Below are positions 28,525 through 41,194 of a stretch of DNA of 64,000 nucleotides, in pieces. A model generated the notes under the pieces. It was not told the origin of the DNA. It ran no database searches and worked only from the letters and a program-made list of their open reading frames with translations. A program made the position numbers and the translations under genes. Positions within the stretch are counted from its first letter, which is position 1. Each line of letters begins with the position of its first letter. This DNA comes from Glandiceps talaboti (Eukaryota > Hemichordata > Enteropneusta > Spengelidae), in the NCBI RefSeq assembly GCF_964340395.1, contig NC_135552.1, positions 8,866,994 through 8,930,993 on the forward strand, written 5' to 3'.

Positions 28525-29592
28525 TATTATATTATACCAGTATATTGATGGTGAAAATCGAGGGATCTGATTGGTCTAGACATCGAGCTAGCGCGTCTAA
28601 AACGAGTGATAATGCACTGCTGGTACGATAATGCACTGCTGGCACGCGTCCAAATTTTGTTCGTCTACGAGCATTGAGTTGTAGTCCGCCGTGATACTGA
28701 TAGTGAACTCTTCGAATTGTCAGAGGAGGATTTTCTCTCAATGAGACAATATTTTATGAGAAATTATGAAGGAAATTTCGAAAGCAACCCAGTCATCGCG
28801 TATTTGTTCAAATCATCGCCTTCTACATGTACTAAGGTCAAGGCGCTAGGCATGCACGAGATCGGTCGCGGTCCCAGCCTCGGCGCGGCGCGGCTGGAGT
28901 GGAAACATTGGTGAGCTGTCCTGTCCTGTCATAAAAATGAAGCAAGTGAAAGAGGTTACACTGGCCGACTTACCATTAATCTAAATAGAAATTTGTCTGG
29001 GATCCTGTCCTAGAGTATCAGTCATCAATCCGAGAGGGAAATCCTCAAACCCGAAAATCTACTGACGTAACTTCCAGTAATAATACTAATATAAATACAT
29101 TGTAAATATCAACCTGCCGCCATGCCTATCGTCTCACTTCACAGAGTCGCGAATTCGGCCGGGAACGATCGAAGTACGCTGTATTTAATAAACCACTTCA
29201 AGTTTATACCTTGAGTCAAACAGGTTGTTTATTCATCACTGTGCACTTTTAATGAGCCGATCAATGTACAGATTATCCCTAGAAACGACGAGCAGATAAA
29301 ATAAATCCAGTCGCTGCAAGATCAGCTATCTTGAAAAGCAGCGTTATTGTTATGCAAATTAGACACAGAGGCGCATATGAAACGAGAAAACGTTAGTTCT
29401 TATCTTGTTTCCGATATTTTCAATATACTGGTATAATATAATAGCGATAAACCACCCCCTGGGGAAGGTATACCACTCGGTTTTGACCAGTGAACTCAAT
29501 ATATGCACTCGCTATCGCTCGTGCATATATTTCGTTCACTGGTCAAAACCTCTTGGTATACCATCCCCAGGGGGTGGTTTATTGCTTAATTA
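28525..29592 (+). mobile_element. Composite ~1.07-kb element, copy 1 (terminal-repeat unit plus long hairpin)
   Basis: A 24-bp inverted repeat beginning TATTATATTATACCAGTATA lies at 28525-28548 and, inverted, at 29420-29443. A long hairpin follows at 29444-29585. Copy 2 (46707-47755) is the same unit in opposite orientation, and both end at TTTATTGCTTAATTA, so the whole block seems to be the unit. The interior is GC-richer and CpG-rich. It holds a short plus frame (around 28690-28914) reading SELFELSEEDFLSMRQYFMR, which may be a remnant of a protein-coding parent. Relative to copy 2 it lacks about 19 bp near 29305. Confidence 0.86.
29444..29585. repeat. Near-perfect 142-bp hairpin
   Basis: Arms of about 68 bp run from GCGATAAACCACCCCCTGGG to a tiny loop near GCTATCGC and back to CCAGGGGGTGGTTTATTGC, with only a few mismatches. 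Confidence 0.92.
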
Positions 29593-29649
29593 TACCATGC
29601 ATGGGCCAAGTTGAACAAAAAATACGGAATATATACTCTGGCTGTTCTA

Positions 29650-29960
29650 CGTCACAACAGTGCATGTCTATTCCATAACAACGTGTGACTACTTTGTTCT
29701 GCTGTATTTAAAATATGAATAAAAAACATTCAAAATTGCCATTAATTTCCCTGATTTTCTTTTATATTATTGGCGCTGGTATAATTATGTTATTTTCCAA
29801 TATTTTGCTTCATTCAAACAGAAAATACTCATTACCTAAGGGTTGTCACTACTTGTCTAGCAACTCATAGTGACAAAGACCCTTAGGTCACTCATATTTT
29901 CCTCGACTGAACAAAGAAAACTATTGGGGAATAACATCTAATTATTCTCTCCATACACTA
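29650..29960. mobile_element. Foldback repeat family, copy 2
   Basis: Core: CCAATATTTTGCTTCATTCA, ACTCATTACCTAAGGG, spacer TTGTCACTACTTGTCTAG, then CCCTTAGGTCACTCATATTT and CTGAACAAAGAAAACTATTG. It lies directly beside the composite element. Confidence 0.78.
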
Positions 29961-31745
29961 TATCAGTATTTTCTGTAGGATCTGTACGACTTAACCATTT
30001 TTGCACTTGTACGTATTAGAGTATACATCAATATAGTATGTAGGCAGGGTCCATTGTCCAGAAGGTTACACTTTATTGATATTCACATTCACCAGATAGT
30101 ATAATGCCTCTAGGGTCTGATAACTATTTCTAACATTATCTGTAGTGGTTTGAAATTAATTGTCATTTTATCTCAATTCTGATATTCAGAAACAAACTTA
30201 TAACAGGGGGCCACGTTACCTTATTCAGGGAATTTAACAGTCGAACAGGATAGCATGGATGGCAGTCAAACAGTGTCCTGAAAATATGACCAAGTAATCT
30301 ACCTTTGTACAAATTTATTTCACAGTTTGTTCCAATGGCAAACTTATTTCCAACTTCAACTAAGGTACTTGGGTACTACAGACAAGTCGTACAACTAACA
30401 TAAAATGACATTTGATCAATTTGATATAACTTTTATTGCTCAAATGTGTTTTCAATCTTGAAGTACATGTAGTTTGAGACAATTATTTATAGCCTCAAGA
30501 TTACACCATGAATAGCAAAACATCATTTATTAATGGTTTCTGTTTGATAGTTTTTAAATCACATAATAAACATTTCTGACTGTTAAACAATAAAATTAAC
30601 CAAATGGTAGTCATACAATCTCATTCCTATAACTTGTCCATTTGCAATCTGACATTAATCTTTAATTATGTTCAGACAATTAAAAGCCAGGGATTCTCAA
30701 ACCCAGGTTCTCATATTATTGCTATCAGTGCAGCCATAAGGATTACAGGATTATTATTTTGTTCTTGTTTTGGACCAAATCTTTCTTAGTTCTGACTGAC
30801 AACTGGTTTTCACACCTGAATTTTTATTTCTAAACTGAAGTGGGATTTTCTTCACTATATGTGACTCATTTTTTGTGTGAGTACAAAAATGGGTTAAATT
30901 TGCAACTAAATTTGCACTTTTATAATAGTAAGATAATGCATTAACATCTTTAATAACCTGCAAAAATTTCATCATAAAATGAACACTTTGTTTGAAATAA
31001 CATCTATGTAATAACCAATTAAACTGGTGAATTAATAACATCAGTGCAAATTAATTAAACTGTTTAATAGCACAAACAGACATAATTAAATAGTTAATTA
31101 AATTTATCATGACATCTGACTTGTTTTAATTACTTTTTAATCTTCAAGGACGAAAATCTAATTAGTTTCATCTGTGACCTATGACCCTAACCACCATTAT
31201 GAAATTACAATGTATGAAACCATTACATGTGTGCACAATATGTTCAATAATGGATGCATAATAAAACTGTTTTAACTGTGGGTTTCTAACTTCCAGGAAA
31301 AAAATATGGTTGCATGCAAAATATTTTGTATAGATTAAGTGGCAACTAGAGGGGGTGTAATGTAAAAGACTCAGATCAAATGTGTGGGCGTATGCATTAT
31401 GATGGAGTAAAATAACCAGTTGTGTTACTATAGCTATAGTAGGCATACTGCGTATTTTCAACCGATGCATACAACCTGGTGTTAGGGTTTCTATTAGAAA
31501 TGTACTTGTCAATGATTACATTATACAAATTACATCTTGAACTCAACCTAAAAATCTTAACTACTTTATTTCCTGCATAGAACATCACAAGTTTATTATC
31601 ACAGTACACAGATTTCCTATACACCCACGCAGCGTGTATTGTACATGTACTCAATTCTTCTAGTAAATCGCGTCAGTGAGTTGAAACTAGCAGTTATTTT
31701 TATTTTTCTGTCGAGTCTGATATACGCTGTGAGAATTAAATATTT
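29961..31745. other. No feature seen
   Basis: AT-rich non-coding sequence with no convincing exon on either strand. Confidence 0.45.
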
Positions 31746-33190
31746 CAAAACAAAAGTCTAGATTTGCTGAAGTGGAAATATCAAATTTGAGTAAAACATA
31801 TGAAATTTCATGACAACTGTGTTACTGTGATATTGCCATCAGATTTAATCAGACATGTTTTTGTCAAATTACAATATAAGTGTGAGATACTAATATATTC
31901 CTATTTTGTTCAAGTGAGAAACTCATCTGAAACGTAATGGAAATGTCTTGCAGAGATGTTGGTGCCAGTTTTAATCAGAGACATTGTTCTTGCCAAAGTA
32001 CAAAAATGTGTGTCCTATTGAAATGTGATTTTTTTGCAAACCTTAGGTCAAAACACATCCTGCAATATTTCTATGAGCCACCATCTTTTAACATGTTTAC
32101 TCAACTGTTATCATCTGATCAAACAAGTGAATTACAGAGACTTGCAGCCTTTATTTATCACTCATTAAAAATACAAAAATGTGTGTGATGCTCTATTGCT
32201 AAAGTTGTAAATGTGACTCAGAGTATAAAAGCCATTTGGAATTTAATAAAACTGTGTTCCTGTGACATTGGTATCACTTTTAATAAGAAATTTGTTTCAC
32301 TGTATAATGTAACACAAAATTTATATAATTTACATTACTGTTGGAGTTGAGAAATCAAACTTCAGTAAGCCATTTGAAAATTAATAGCACGGTGTTGCAG
32401 TGATATTGGTATTGGTTTTAATCAGAATTAAAAAAAAAATATATGTACATGTAAGATGCAAATATTTTACTATTCTGCTGAAGTTGAGAAATAAAGCAAG
32501 ACTATGTCTTTGAAATTTGATGGAATTCTCAGTACCTGCAATTCCTTTTTACGTATTAATGCTAGAGGGTCAAAATAGAACAAGGTCGACTTATTTTCAC
32601 GCGCACCTATAGTAATGCATGTGAAGTGTGTTGAGCAGAAGTTATGGTGTTGACCAAAAATCAAATGTTCGTTATTTTTATTTTTATGATGTACCTATAG
32701 GCAGTATTATCGTATTTCAGGTACGGAGAATTGTGTCATAGCAACATTGACAATTTAGTTTTAAACAGAAATTTTTTTTCACCAAAGTACAAAAACATGT
32801 GAGATGCTAATATATTACTATACATTGTTGAGTTGTGAAAGTAAATTTGAGTATGTCATCTGGAAGTGTGTTGCAGCGATATTAGTCGCATGCATCTAAT
32901 CAGAACATTTTTTTTGCAACAACTATAATATGTCTATGAGATATGACGTCTTACTTTATTACTGAAAATGAAAAAAAAATTAAGATTAAGCACAAAATCA
33001 TTTCAAATTTGATGGAACCGTGTTGCAGTGATATTGGTATCAGTTTGAACGATCCTCCAAGTATAATATATCTATGTGTTGTAATATCTTACTTCATTGC
33101 TGAAGATCAAAAAATCAAACTTAAGCATGTCATTTGTACTGTAATGGGACTGCGATATAGGTACATGAATAAATAATGGCCACAATTTTT
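31746..33190. repeat. Degenerate tandem repeat, ~160-bp unit, about 8 units
   Basis: Units share GTTGCAGTGATATTGGTATC, AGTTTTAATCAGAA, CAAAGTACAAAAATGTGTG and a TTGCTGAAGTTGAGAAAT-like block. Examples start near 31810, 31950, 32240, 32390, 32740, 32870 and 33020. The array is interrupted at about 32520-32725 by another dispersed repeat. Confidence 0.75.
32520..32725. repeat. Dispersed repeat inserted in the tandem array
   Basis: Begins TTCTCAGTACCTGCAATTCC and contains GAGGGTCAAAATAGAACAAG, as at 17.43 kb. The tandem pattern resumes after it. Confidence 0.7.
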
Positions 33191-33689
33191 CTCGCATGAC
33201 ATACAATTTTCAAAGCTGACCTGTGAAATGTTTCATGAGCTTACTGAAGCAGAAAGAAGTTAACTGCCTCTAATAGGATAATGTAATATCAAAATGCCAA
33301 TGTTACTTTTTTCCAAACCACAAAGCTCTTTACATGTAATCAACGTATTATAAAAACAAAACAAAAATCTACTTTGTGATCTTGATTTTGTCAGACGACT
33401 ATTTACTAATAAAAAGCTCATTTAAATCATAGTTTTCTACGTTTCACAACACGTACAAAAATTTTCCTGATGTGTTCTAAAATTGAATTGCACTTAATTT
33501 TGTCAGACAGCTATTTTCAAAATCTCATCCGGATAATGTTTTTCCTGTTTTCACAACACAATAACAGATTTTCATGAAGGATTGTTACTTGACCAGATGT
33601 GCTTGATTTCCCTGGACTCTGAACCAAATCATCCAAAATTGTAAATTATAATTATCTAATATGATATGAAAACAATAGCTGTTCAATGT
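33191..33689. other. No feature seen
   Basis: Short related segments (AAATCTACTTTGTGATCTTG, TTTTGTCAGACGACTATTT and TTTTGTCAGACAGCTATTT) hint at another diverged repeat, but I cannot define it. Confidence 0.4.
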
Positions 33690-33845
33690 TTTTGCTAAGG
33701 GCTGGGAACCCCAGTAACAGGAAGGGGGAAATCTGGTAAAACTTGCACAGTTTCCCATACATTATACCTTGATATTGGTAGGGAACCCCAGTAAAGTGAC
33801 AGGGAAGCTGAGGTAAATTTTACCTACCTTACCATCAGTAACAAA
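33690..33845. repeat. Dispersed repeat (GGGAACCCCAGTAA / GGTAAAATTT family)
   Basis: Two near-tandem pieces with GGGAACCCCAGTAA followed by GGGGGAAATCTGGTAAAACT or AGCTGAGGTAAATTTTACC. Relatives lie at 35.5-35.77 kb and 62.94-63.9 kb. Confidence 0.68.
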
Positions 33846-34974
33846 AACAGTGAATATCTCTGAATTCGTGTAGAGTTGTGTCGATTGCCATGGATACATA
33901 TCACAACATTTTGTTATTGACGTAAAAGTTGAACTTAGTTCTAAATAATTGAGTGGCATTTAAAGTACATGTATTCATGATAAACTTGTTTATACTAGTA
34001 TAGCTGACATTTAAGTTAAGTACATAACACCTGATATAGTGAGGAAGGAAGGAAGATCAGAATAATTTATTCATTTAGATATCTATTATTAACAATTGCA
34101 GAAAAACTTTGGGATGCAAATGATATTTGAACATTTTGAATTTGGATGATTTACTTTTCAACTTTTGGCAAGGTAAACTTTTTAGACACAAAATATTTTT
34201 CTTTACAGTTTTTGTAAATTTTGAGTTTTGAAGAATTGTTTCGGTGAAGTAAAGTTTTCAGAGGCAAAAGATTGTTCTTACAATCTTTGTAAAGTTTGAT
34301 TATTGATGATTTGGGTTTTTTGCCGCATCTTTCTAGTGTAGGATCATTTGGTCATATATTTACTGTTTTATTGTTCAATAGAAGTTACTAATGATAAAAG
34401 TAAATAGGATTGCTACATATATTTCCCTTGGGTTTGTGATAACTTTTCAAATTTCTTTGGATGAATCCTGGTTGATGATTTAATGTTTGTTGAACGGAAT
34501 CCATTTGACCAAACAAGTCCTACAAAGTCAGTAGCACTATACAGCATTATCTGTAAAACACTAAACAAGCTTCATGCATTTCCTAAGGGAAACCATATAC
34601 ATAGAGATTTGAATTACTTTGTCTCACTGGTGTCAATTCATTACATACACATGTTAGTTCATCCAGGCCATCTAATAGAACAGTCACATTGCAAACAAAT
34701 CACTGACAGTTGTTTTTATATATAATTCACAACTTGATTATATGATTGTATATATTGATAGCGTTGTCAACCGTTTCCGATATCGCTGATACATTATACA
34801 TTGTTGCAAATTCTATAATATAGTTTGTGCTTTCAGTGCCAATATCAACTTTGTGAAATAAATTATGTCTGAAGATGTCTAGAAATATTTGGTTTTATAA
34901 TACAATATATATTTCTGGTGATATGATGTTAGTATTTCCTTCACAAAATATGTCTCATCTAAGAAGGGCTATTG

Positions 34975-35130
34975 AGTTTCTTCTGAACAACAGCACCCTA
35001 CCCCCAATACTCATCCCATTCCTTTGAACAACGGCACCCTACCCCCAATCCTCACCTCACTCATTTGAACAACAATGGCACCCTACACCTATCCTCACCC
35101 CATTCCTTTGAACAACAACAGCATCCCCCT
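34975..35130. repeat. Short degenerate tandem repeat (~50-60 bp unit)
   Basis: Four copies of TTGAACAAC..GCACCCTACCC followed by CAATCCTCACCCCATTCCTT. Confidence 0.82.
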
Positions 35131-37118
35131 CCCCCATCACCATCATTGTTGTTTCTTATGAGCAGAAACATGTTATCAGTTTATAGCAATAGCATAATCT
35201 GCAGTCAAAAGAGTATATAGCTAGAAATCACTTGTCAGTATACAAAAATGTACAGGACAAATGACATGTTATCTAATCAAATCTGAAAGCATGGCAGTTA
35301 TATTGTCTGCCTGTCAAGATTACTCAACAGTTCAGTAAACCTTGCTACATGTAAGGTTACTGTCTAACCTTCATGCTCCTTGTTATACAATATATAATAA
35401 TGTACATGATGTTTCTAGTAGAACTGTTCAATGAGTACATTATATTGTTAAGGTAGAGTTAAGCAGGTAAAACCAAATGAATTTTCTCAAGACATTTACT
35501 GACATACCCCACAAAAATGATGGTGCAGGATAATGAAATGCACCAGATTCTACCTATGTTATTAAATTTTCCAGTCAAAATGACAGTATAAGATTTTAAA
35601 ATCTTTCCAAATTTTTACCAGATTTCACCCTCTGTTATGGTACAATGTATGGAAATCTATACAAGTTTTACCAGATTTCCCCCTGTTAATGGGGTTCCCC
35701 ACCAAAATGATGGTACATGATATGGGAATACACACGTCAAGTTTCACCGGATTCTCTCTTTTATCAAAACACTATCTTTATAACTGAATTTACTTTGGCC
35801 TTTTGTCTCAACTCTATATTTATATCCACCTAACTCCCTACAATGTACTTACAAACTATTTCAAACCAGAATTACACAAGTCCCAATGAACATACAAGAC
35901 TCTAGTTGGATGCACCCTTAAAGCTGATTGTATAAATAAGAAATTAACTACATATAAGTACATTATTTTATCCATGCCTTCACTACTATGCATGGCAGCC
36001 ATGACGTGACTGTGGTAGATTATGTCAGATGTCAAGGGTCTACTTGCAAAGTAGTATAAAAACAACTGCCTTCCAAAATTGATTAGATAGATTACCTATA
36101 CAGTAAAGATGCCTATCCAGTCAGCTTCACATTTTATAGTGACTACGGTATTTGGCCTAGTAAATCTAGGGGAGAGTTACAACATTAAATATGCCAGACA
36201 GAGAAGTATAACAACAAACAAACAGGTTTAGCTTTCCTCCAGTTGCCATATTTGATTTGTCTAATGTCAGGGACAGGCCTGAACCTGTAGTCCACATTTG
36301 ACATTGTTCTCCGAGACAGAAATTTAAAATCTCACTATAGCTACATTGCTTTAGTAATACCTGGGATAGAGTTTGTCAAACATTACAAAGCATAAAACCT
36401 ACAGATAAATTAGGATAAAGAATTCTAAAAATTGGCCAAAATAATCCTGTCATTATGAGAGATTTATGAAATTAAATTTTTACATTATTTATATCGATTT
36501 TGTCAGGGTCACACACTTGACTAATCCAGAACGAACTATTTCTGTGTTCCCCACCAGATATATTATCCTTAACTAATAACTGCTTTGACTAAATGTGCAT
36601 TTTTTTTTTTTTATCTGATGAATAAGTCAATTCAAATTCAAGTGACCTTTCTACCTGTTTATGTCATTAAATTTGTAATTATGACTTAAATGTATCTGAA
36701 GATTGTATTCAGTCAGTTCAATTTTGGAGGCTACTGATGCGAATTGTGACAGAGTTTTTTTTCCAATGGTTCTAAAATTTACATGGGATTGTATTTCTCA
36801 TGAAACAATCCACAAACAAATTTGCAAGAATGTACTAAATCTTACAACAGATTATTAGTCAGTTGACATGTACAAATGATATGGAAAACTTGATTGGTTA
36901 TCACTCTGGTATTTGGTAAGAATTAGCCAATCATTGATATCGAGACACTAACACTACAGCATGACATCACAAAATCTTGATATCAAGTCAGAGTTCTACA
37001 ATACTGGAACCAAACAAGGTCATGAGGACACTTGAGTAACATGGGGGTAAAACGAAAAGAAATCAGGGGGACACACGATCGGCATATTATGATGGTCTTG
37101 CATTTAGCATGCACTTAC
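35131..37118. other. Non-coding, with dispersed-repeat copies at 35500-35770
   Basis: 35500-35770 carries inverted versions of the 33.7-kb family (TTTACCAGATTTCCCCCTGT, GGGGTTCCCCACCAAAATGA). A short palindromic fragment at 36885-36945 (TTGATTGGTTATC...GATTAGCCAATCA-like) recurs at 37285-37340 beside a real exon. No exon was found here. Confidence 0.5.
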
Positions 37119-37269
37119 TTGAATTCTCTGGGTACACACACTGTCCATACCTCTGTCCACACGAGTTGGCATGTTAGGCAAGCGAGTCCCCTGTGAGACC
37201 CCCACTGAGTTCCACATATCCCATAACTTTAATGCATACTCACGCAACTTGTTGACATCATAAGTGAGT
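37119..37269 (-). CDS. Candidate exon following the fifth PTPRN-like exon (unconfirmed)
   Basis: This is a 151-bp stretch between an AG acceptor (acatatctag, 37270) and a consensus GTAAGT donor (37118). It enters in phase 2, which is what the 37.4-kb exon needs, and leaves in phase 0. All 50 codons are open and the GC content is visibly higher than the flanks. The product begins LTYDVNKLREYALKLWDMW and ends SVCTQRIQ. The intron before it would be only 81 bp. LTYDV could stand for the next ectodomain strand (LTF/VTF in relatives), but a few residues expected before it are missing and the rest does not align convincingly. It may be a divergent exon, an alternative exon, or chance. Confidence 0.42.
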
Positions 37270-37350
37270 CTAGATATGTTGTAAAATTTGATTGGCTATT
37301 ATATAGGCATCTGGTAAGAATCAGCCAATCACTGCCATGATATGACTTAC

Positions 37351-37434
37351 CTGATATCAGAGAATACCGAAGTAGGCAGGTCAATGATGTTAGCAAGCTC
37401 TTCCACAAGTCTCAGTCCCAGCTCTGGAGTCAGT
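37351..37434 (-). CDS. PTPRN: PTPRN/IA-2-like gene, fifth visible exon (conserved mature-ectodomain helix)
   Basis: The exon is 84 bp, phase 2 in and phase 2 out, between acceptor tcttttag (37435) and donor GTAAGT (37350). It encodes LTPELGLRLVEELANIIDLP followed by TSVFSDI and the first two bases of the next codon. The pattern (Leu-x-Pro-x-x-Gly, Leu-Val-Glu helix, Leu-Pro-x-x-x-Phe-x-Asp-Ile) is the one seen after the YxxI strand in vertebrate IA-2 and phogrin ectodomains, and is the strongest homology in the window. Known family members are dense-core-granule type I membrane proteins with a catalytically inactive phosphatase-like cytosolic domain. The exon lies 18.4 kb from the previous one. 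A dispersed inverted-repeat fragment (37285-37340) starts about 10 bp beyond its donor. Confidence 0.85.
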
Positions 37435-37565
37435 CTAAAAGAACAGAGCAAAGTAAAGATCATGCAAGTCACTAATGAATTTGACAAAAAACAAATAAAC
37501 AGGAGAAATTGCTCAGTATATGTCAGTAGAAATGCTGGCAAACTCTCAATAATCAACATAACAAT

Positions 37566-37612
37566 CTAACATAACATAACATAACATAAAATAACATAAC
37601 ATAACATAACAT
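37566..37612. repeat. Microsatellite (AACAT)n
   Basis: About nine AACAT/AAAAT pentanucleotides. Confidence 0.94.
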
Positions 37613-38400
37613 TTCAAATTGAAAAACTGAAAATAGAAATAACTTTTTTTTCAAAATTTGACGTTCTTGGCTTTGAAAACTCATAACACTAAAGTCATTA
37701 AAAGATGACAACCCTTTTCAGTTGTACAAGACACATAAACAATATAACATTGTAACATTAAAACCAAAAGTTACAACAGAAATAATTATTCAGTAAAATT
37801 TGACATTCTTCAATTTGAAAACTAGTGACATTAAAAGTCATTGAAAAACTGCCTAACTGAAAAATGACAACCTTTTCAGTTGTATAAAGGCATATACCAA
37901 TCGATGACATATTACCTTTGAAATTGTCAACTAATTTAAAACTTAAAACAGAAATAACTAGTTTGTAAAATTTGACATTCTTCACTTTGAAAACTAGTGA
38001 CAGTAAAATTCAGTGAATAAGATAAAAAATGACAACCATTCTCTAGTTGTAGAAGGCACATAATAATCAGCAAAACATAAGATCTAACCGTTGAAATTAT
38101 CTACTGATGTTTAAAACAGAAATAGACGGATGCACGGAGCCAAATGTAATAGTCCTCCCATCAGGGAACTACAAATGACATCTCTTTCCAGTTGTACAAG
38201 GTACATATCAATCAATGAGATATATAACTTGGTACCACTTGGTACTACTAAAACTTAAAAAACCCAGAAATAACTACTGCATAAAATTTGCCACTCTTCA
38301 CGCTACACTACAACTCACTGGATATTGTCTGTCTTCGTGGCTAAAAAACGAAATATGACAACCGCTTTTCATCAGTTGCAGACAACACACACATACGAAT
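37613..38400. repeat. Degenerate tandem repeat, ~170-bp unit, 4-5 units
   Basis: Each unit carries AAACAGAAATAACT, AAAATTTGACATTCTTCA, TTTGAAAACTAGTGACA, AAAATGACAACC-TTTTCAG and TTGTA-AAGGCACATA. It lies in the 18.4-kb intron of the PTPRN-like gene, just upstream (in gene terms) of the conserved exon. Confidence 0.8.
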
Positions 38401-41194
38401 CAATAGAAATGTATGTGGCATAGTGTTCTAAAGTCCCTTGGAAAAATAGAGCAAACAAAAAAATTTAAAAGACCGAATGAAAATAGAAACACAAAAAACA
38501 CGCTTCTTTCTGATGGTACAATCTCATGTACTATCACACTGCTACACATACAAAGTGGGGTAATATCTATATTTGGAATATTGATCTGGTGAAACATTGA
38601 CAGAATGTCTTCCTGCTAACACTATTTTTCCATTGAAGTACATGTATATGTGATGCACTCGTAAACAGATACACTGCAGTAGCCTAAAATAACCTAGCCA
38701 TTAATGTCCCTGGATACTCAGTGCAAGGTGTCATTATTGACTTGGACAAATGAAACAAGTTCCAAACAGTTTTGAACAGTATTAAGGAACTATTTCCTAA
38801 TATATTCTGAATCATGAAACTAATAGTATTTCCCAACATAATTTTATCTGGATCATATATCTGGATCATATCCAGTACCCAAACAGTTCCATCTGATTCA
38901 TAAAACTGGTACAAAAACAGTTCCATCTGATTCATAAAACTGGTAAACAAACAGTTCCATATGATTCATGTAATTTGAAAATAGCACCTCTTAAGTTCCT
39001 TCTGAATTATGACATGGTTTCCACCATTTTATTAAATTTTGTATCATCCAACTCGTACCCAAAGATTTTCAATGAAATCAGGAAACTATTGTTCCAGCTA
39101 ACAAGTCCCTGAAGAATATTACCTGTATCCTGAAGCAAGTGCTTACAGGAGTGTGCTTCTGGGACCAATTTATTTGAAAATCACCAAAGGTGCCTGACTT
39201 ACCCTATATTTTCCATTTGAAACCTTGTTCCTGATCCCTTTTGAAATTAGTAAAGAAATTTGGTTGTTCAACATTTTGTTTTAGCACAGAGTTCACATTT
39301 TGAAGTACATTGTACATGTACTGAATTTTGAAGATCAGTTTGTGATCAATGCAGAGATGACTGCATGGTGACCCCAAAGTTTTCTTCCTGATCTCAAAAC
39401 TAATGGGCTGGAGTTTTAATTGAGGAACTTTAAGATTGTTATTTCAACAAACTTCATTTAAAAGCAACTTTGTATTGTGGTGAATAATTACTGAGGAAAA
39501 TGAGATTTCTGACAGTGAACCTGAGTGACCCAGGATTATACGCTAAATGACCTCTATAACTCCAGTGTAAATACGTCCATAGACTTGTGGGAATTGTCAA
39601 TATTGGAATCATGAAATAACAATTTCTCCAGATTAACCCGATGATCTAAGAATTCACGTTATAGTCTAACAACATGCAAAGTATTGGATTTACACTAAGA
39701 GTATTCCAGACAGATTTTAGGGTACATTGAAAAAATACACAACATCAAAGTTAAGTACCGATAATAAAGAATTCAGTAATGCCCTCAGTGTGTCTTTATG
39801 TTATGATTTTAAATCCATTCTAGAGGTCCACAATAGAAGGTAATCCATGTATAGCTCATGATACTGTGGCCTTGACATGGCTTAACTCTTGTGTATAGAT
39901 GATGTCACACTTGTAATCCTGAACTGATTTTTAAAGTATTTTTTTTTAATAACATCCATCCTCAAGTTTACACTCTATCTGTTCAATTATTTTCACGATA
40001 AGCTTACTTCATGTATGATAATACTTACTAGCACAAGTCCCTAAAGGTACAATGTAAGTAAAGCAGTCTGACAAAATCCTAAAAAAATATTTTAAAATCT
40101 TCCATGTTTATCACCTAGGTACATAAAAAATTTCTCAAAACTCACTTTCTGTATAATATTATTACTGAGGGCAGGTCCTCACAGCTGTGTAAAGCATAAA
40201 ATGTAAAAAAAAATTTAAAAATCTGTATAATAAGTTTACTCCTAGTTGATCACATCGCCAATTCAGCTGAAATGATACAGAAATACTACAAAACTTACCT
40301 TCTGTACAATAGAATTACTGAGTGCTGGTCACTGAAGCTTTGTAAAGCACTGATAAAATCCTAACCACACATGACCGGAATGAATACTTGGACATATCAA
40401 TACTATTGTAACACTCACGAGCCTACCTACCCACACAGTCTAATACCGATAGTATAATGGCAGTTACGTGTTCAACACATTCCACAGACCACCTGGTAAT
40501 CACACACTGTGTTCCATTTCATTTGTTTAACAAACCAATGACATCACTAATGAAAGGAAACGTACAACGTCAACATGAAATATTACTTCCAGCTTATGAG
40601 TCGGACTCCCACAAGTGTGTAAAAATCCTAATGATATGAAGTGGTCTAAAAATAACTTAATTCTCAAAAAAAAAATAAAAAATTATTTACTGGTACTGTT
40701 TATTCCGAGTGTTGTTCTGTATTTACACCTAGTATTGTCCATGTCAATGCCTGAGGGTCATTCTGCCTGTCACATTGTGTTGATATATTTATCAATTATT
40801 CTGCTTTTTAACAGACTAAACAGAAACAAAATATTATATAATATCACTCTTTTTGATGATTTTTAAAATAAAGATCAATATTAACACCTTACACAACTGA
40901 TGGAGATGACATATAGATGCCATAATTATTTAGTTCATTGGGTGACTGACTGCCTCTATGTGCACTATGACCAACACCTACTCTGGCTTCAGATTTATTT
41001 GTCCATCGCACGTACTTGAGTTAATTTAGTACTTCCATGACAACGCTAATAAGCATTGACAGAAGCCAGTTGCTGTGAATGACATCAGTATGGTTGCTAT
41101 GACGTTGGTCAGCCATAATGATGTCTTTTCCTTTAGTAGTTACTGACTCCCTTTTACAATGCATTTGTCAGGATCAGACAATTTCCTACACAAC
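38401..41194. other. Intronic, no gene seen; small tandem repeat at 38850-38965
   Basis: At 38850-38965 a ~38-bp unit (CAGTTCCATCTGATTCATAA) is repeated about three times. The remainder is AT-rich and featureless. Confidence 0.55.
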
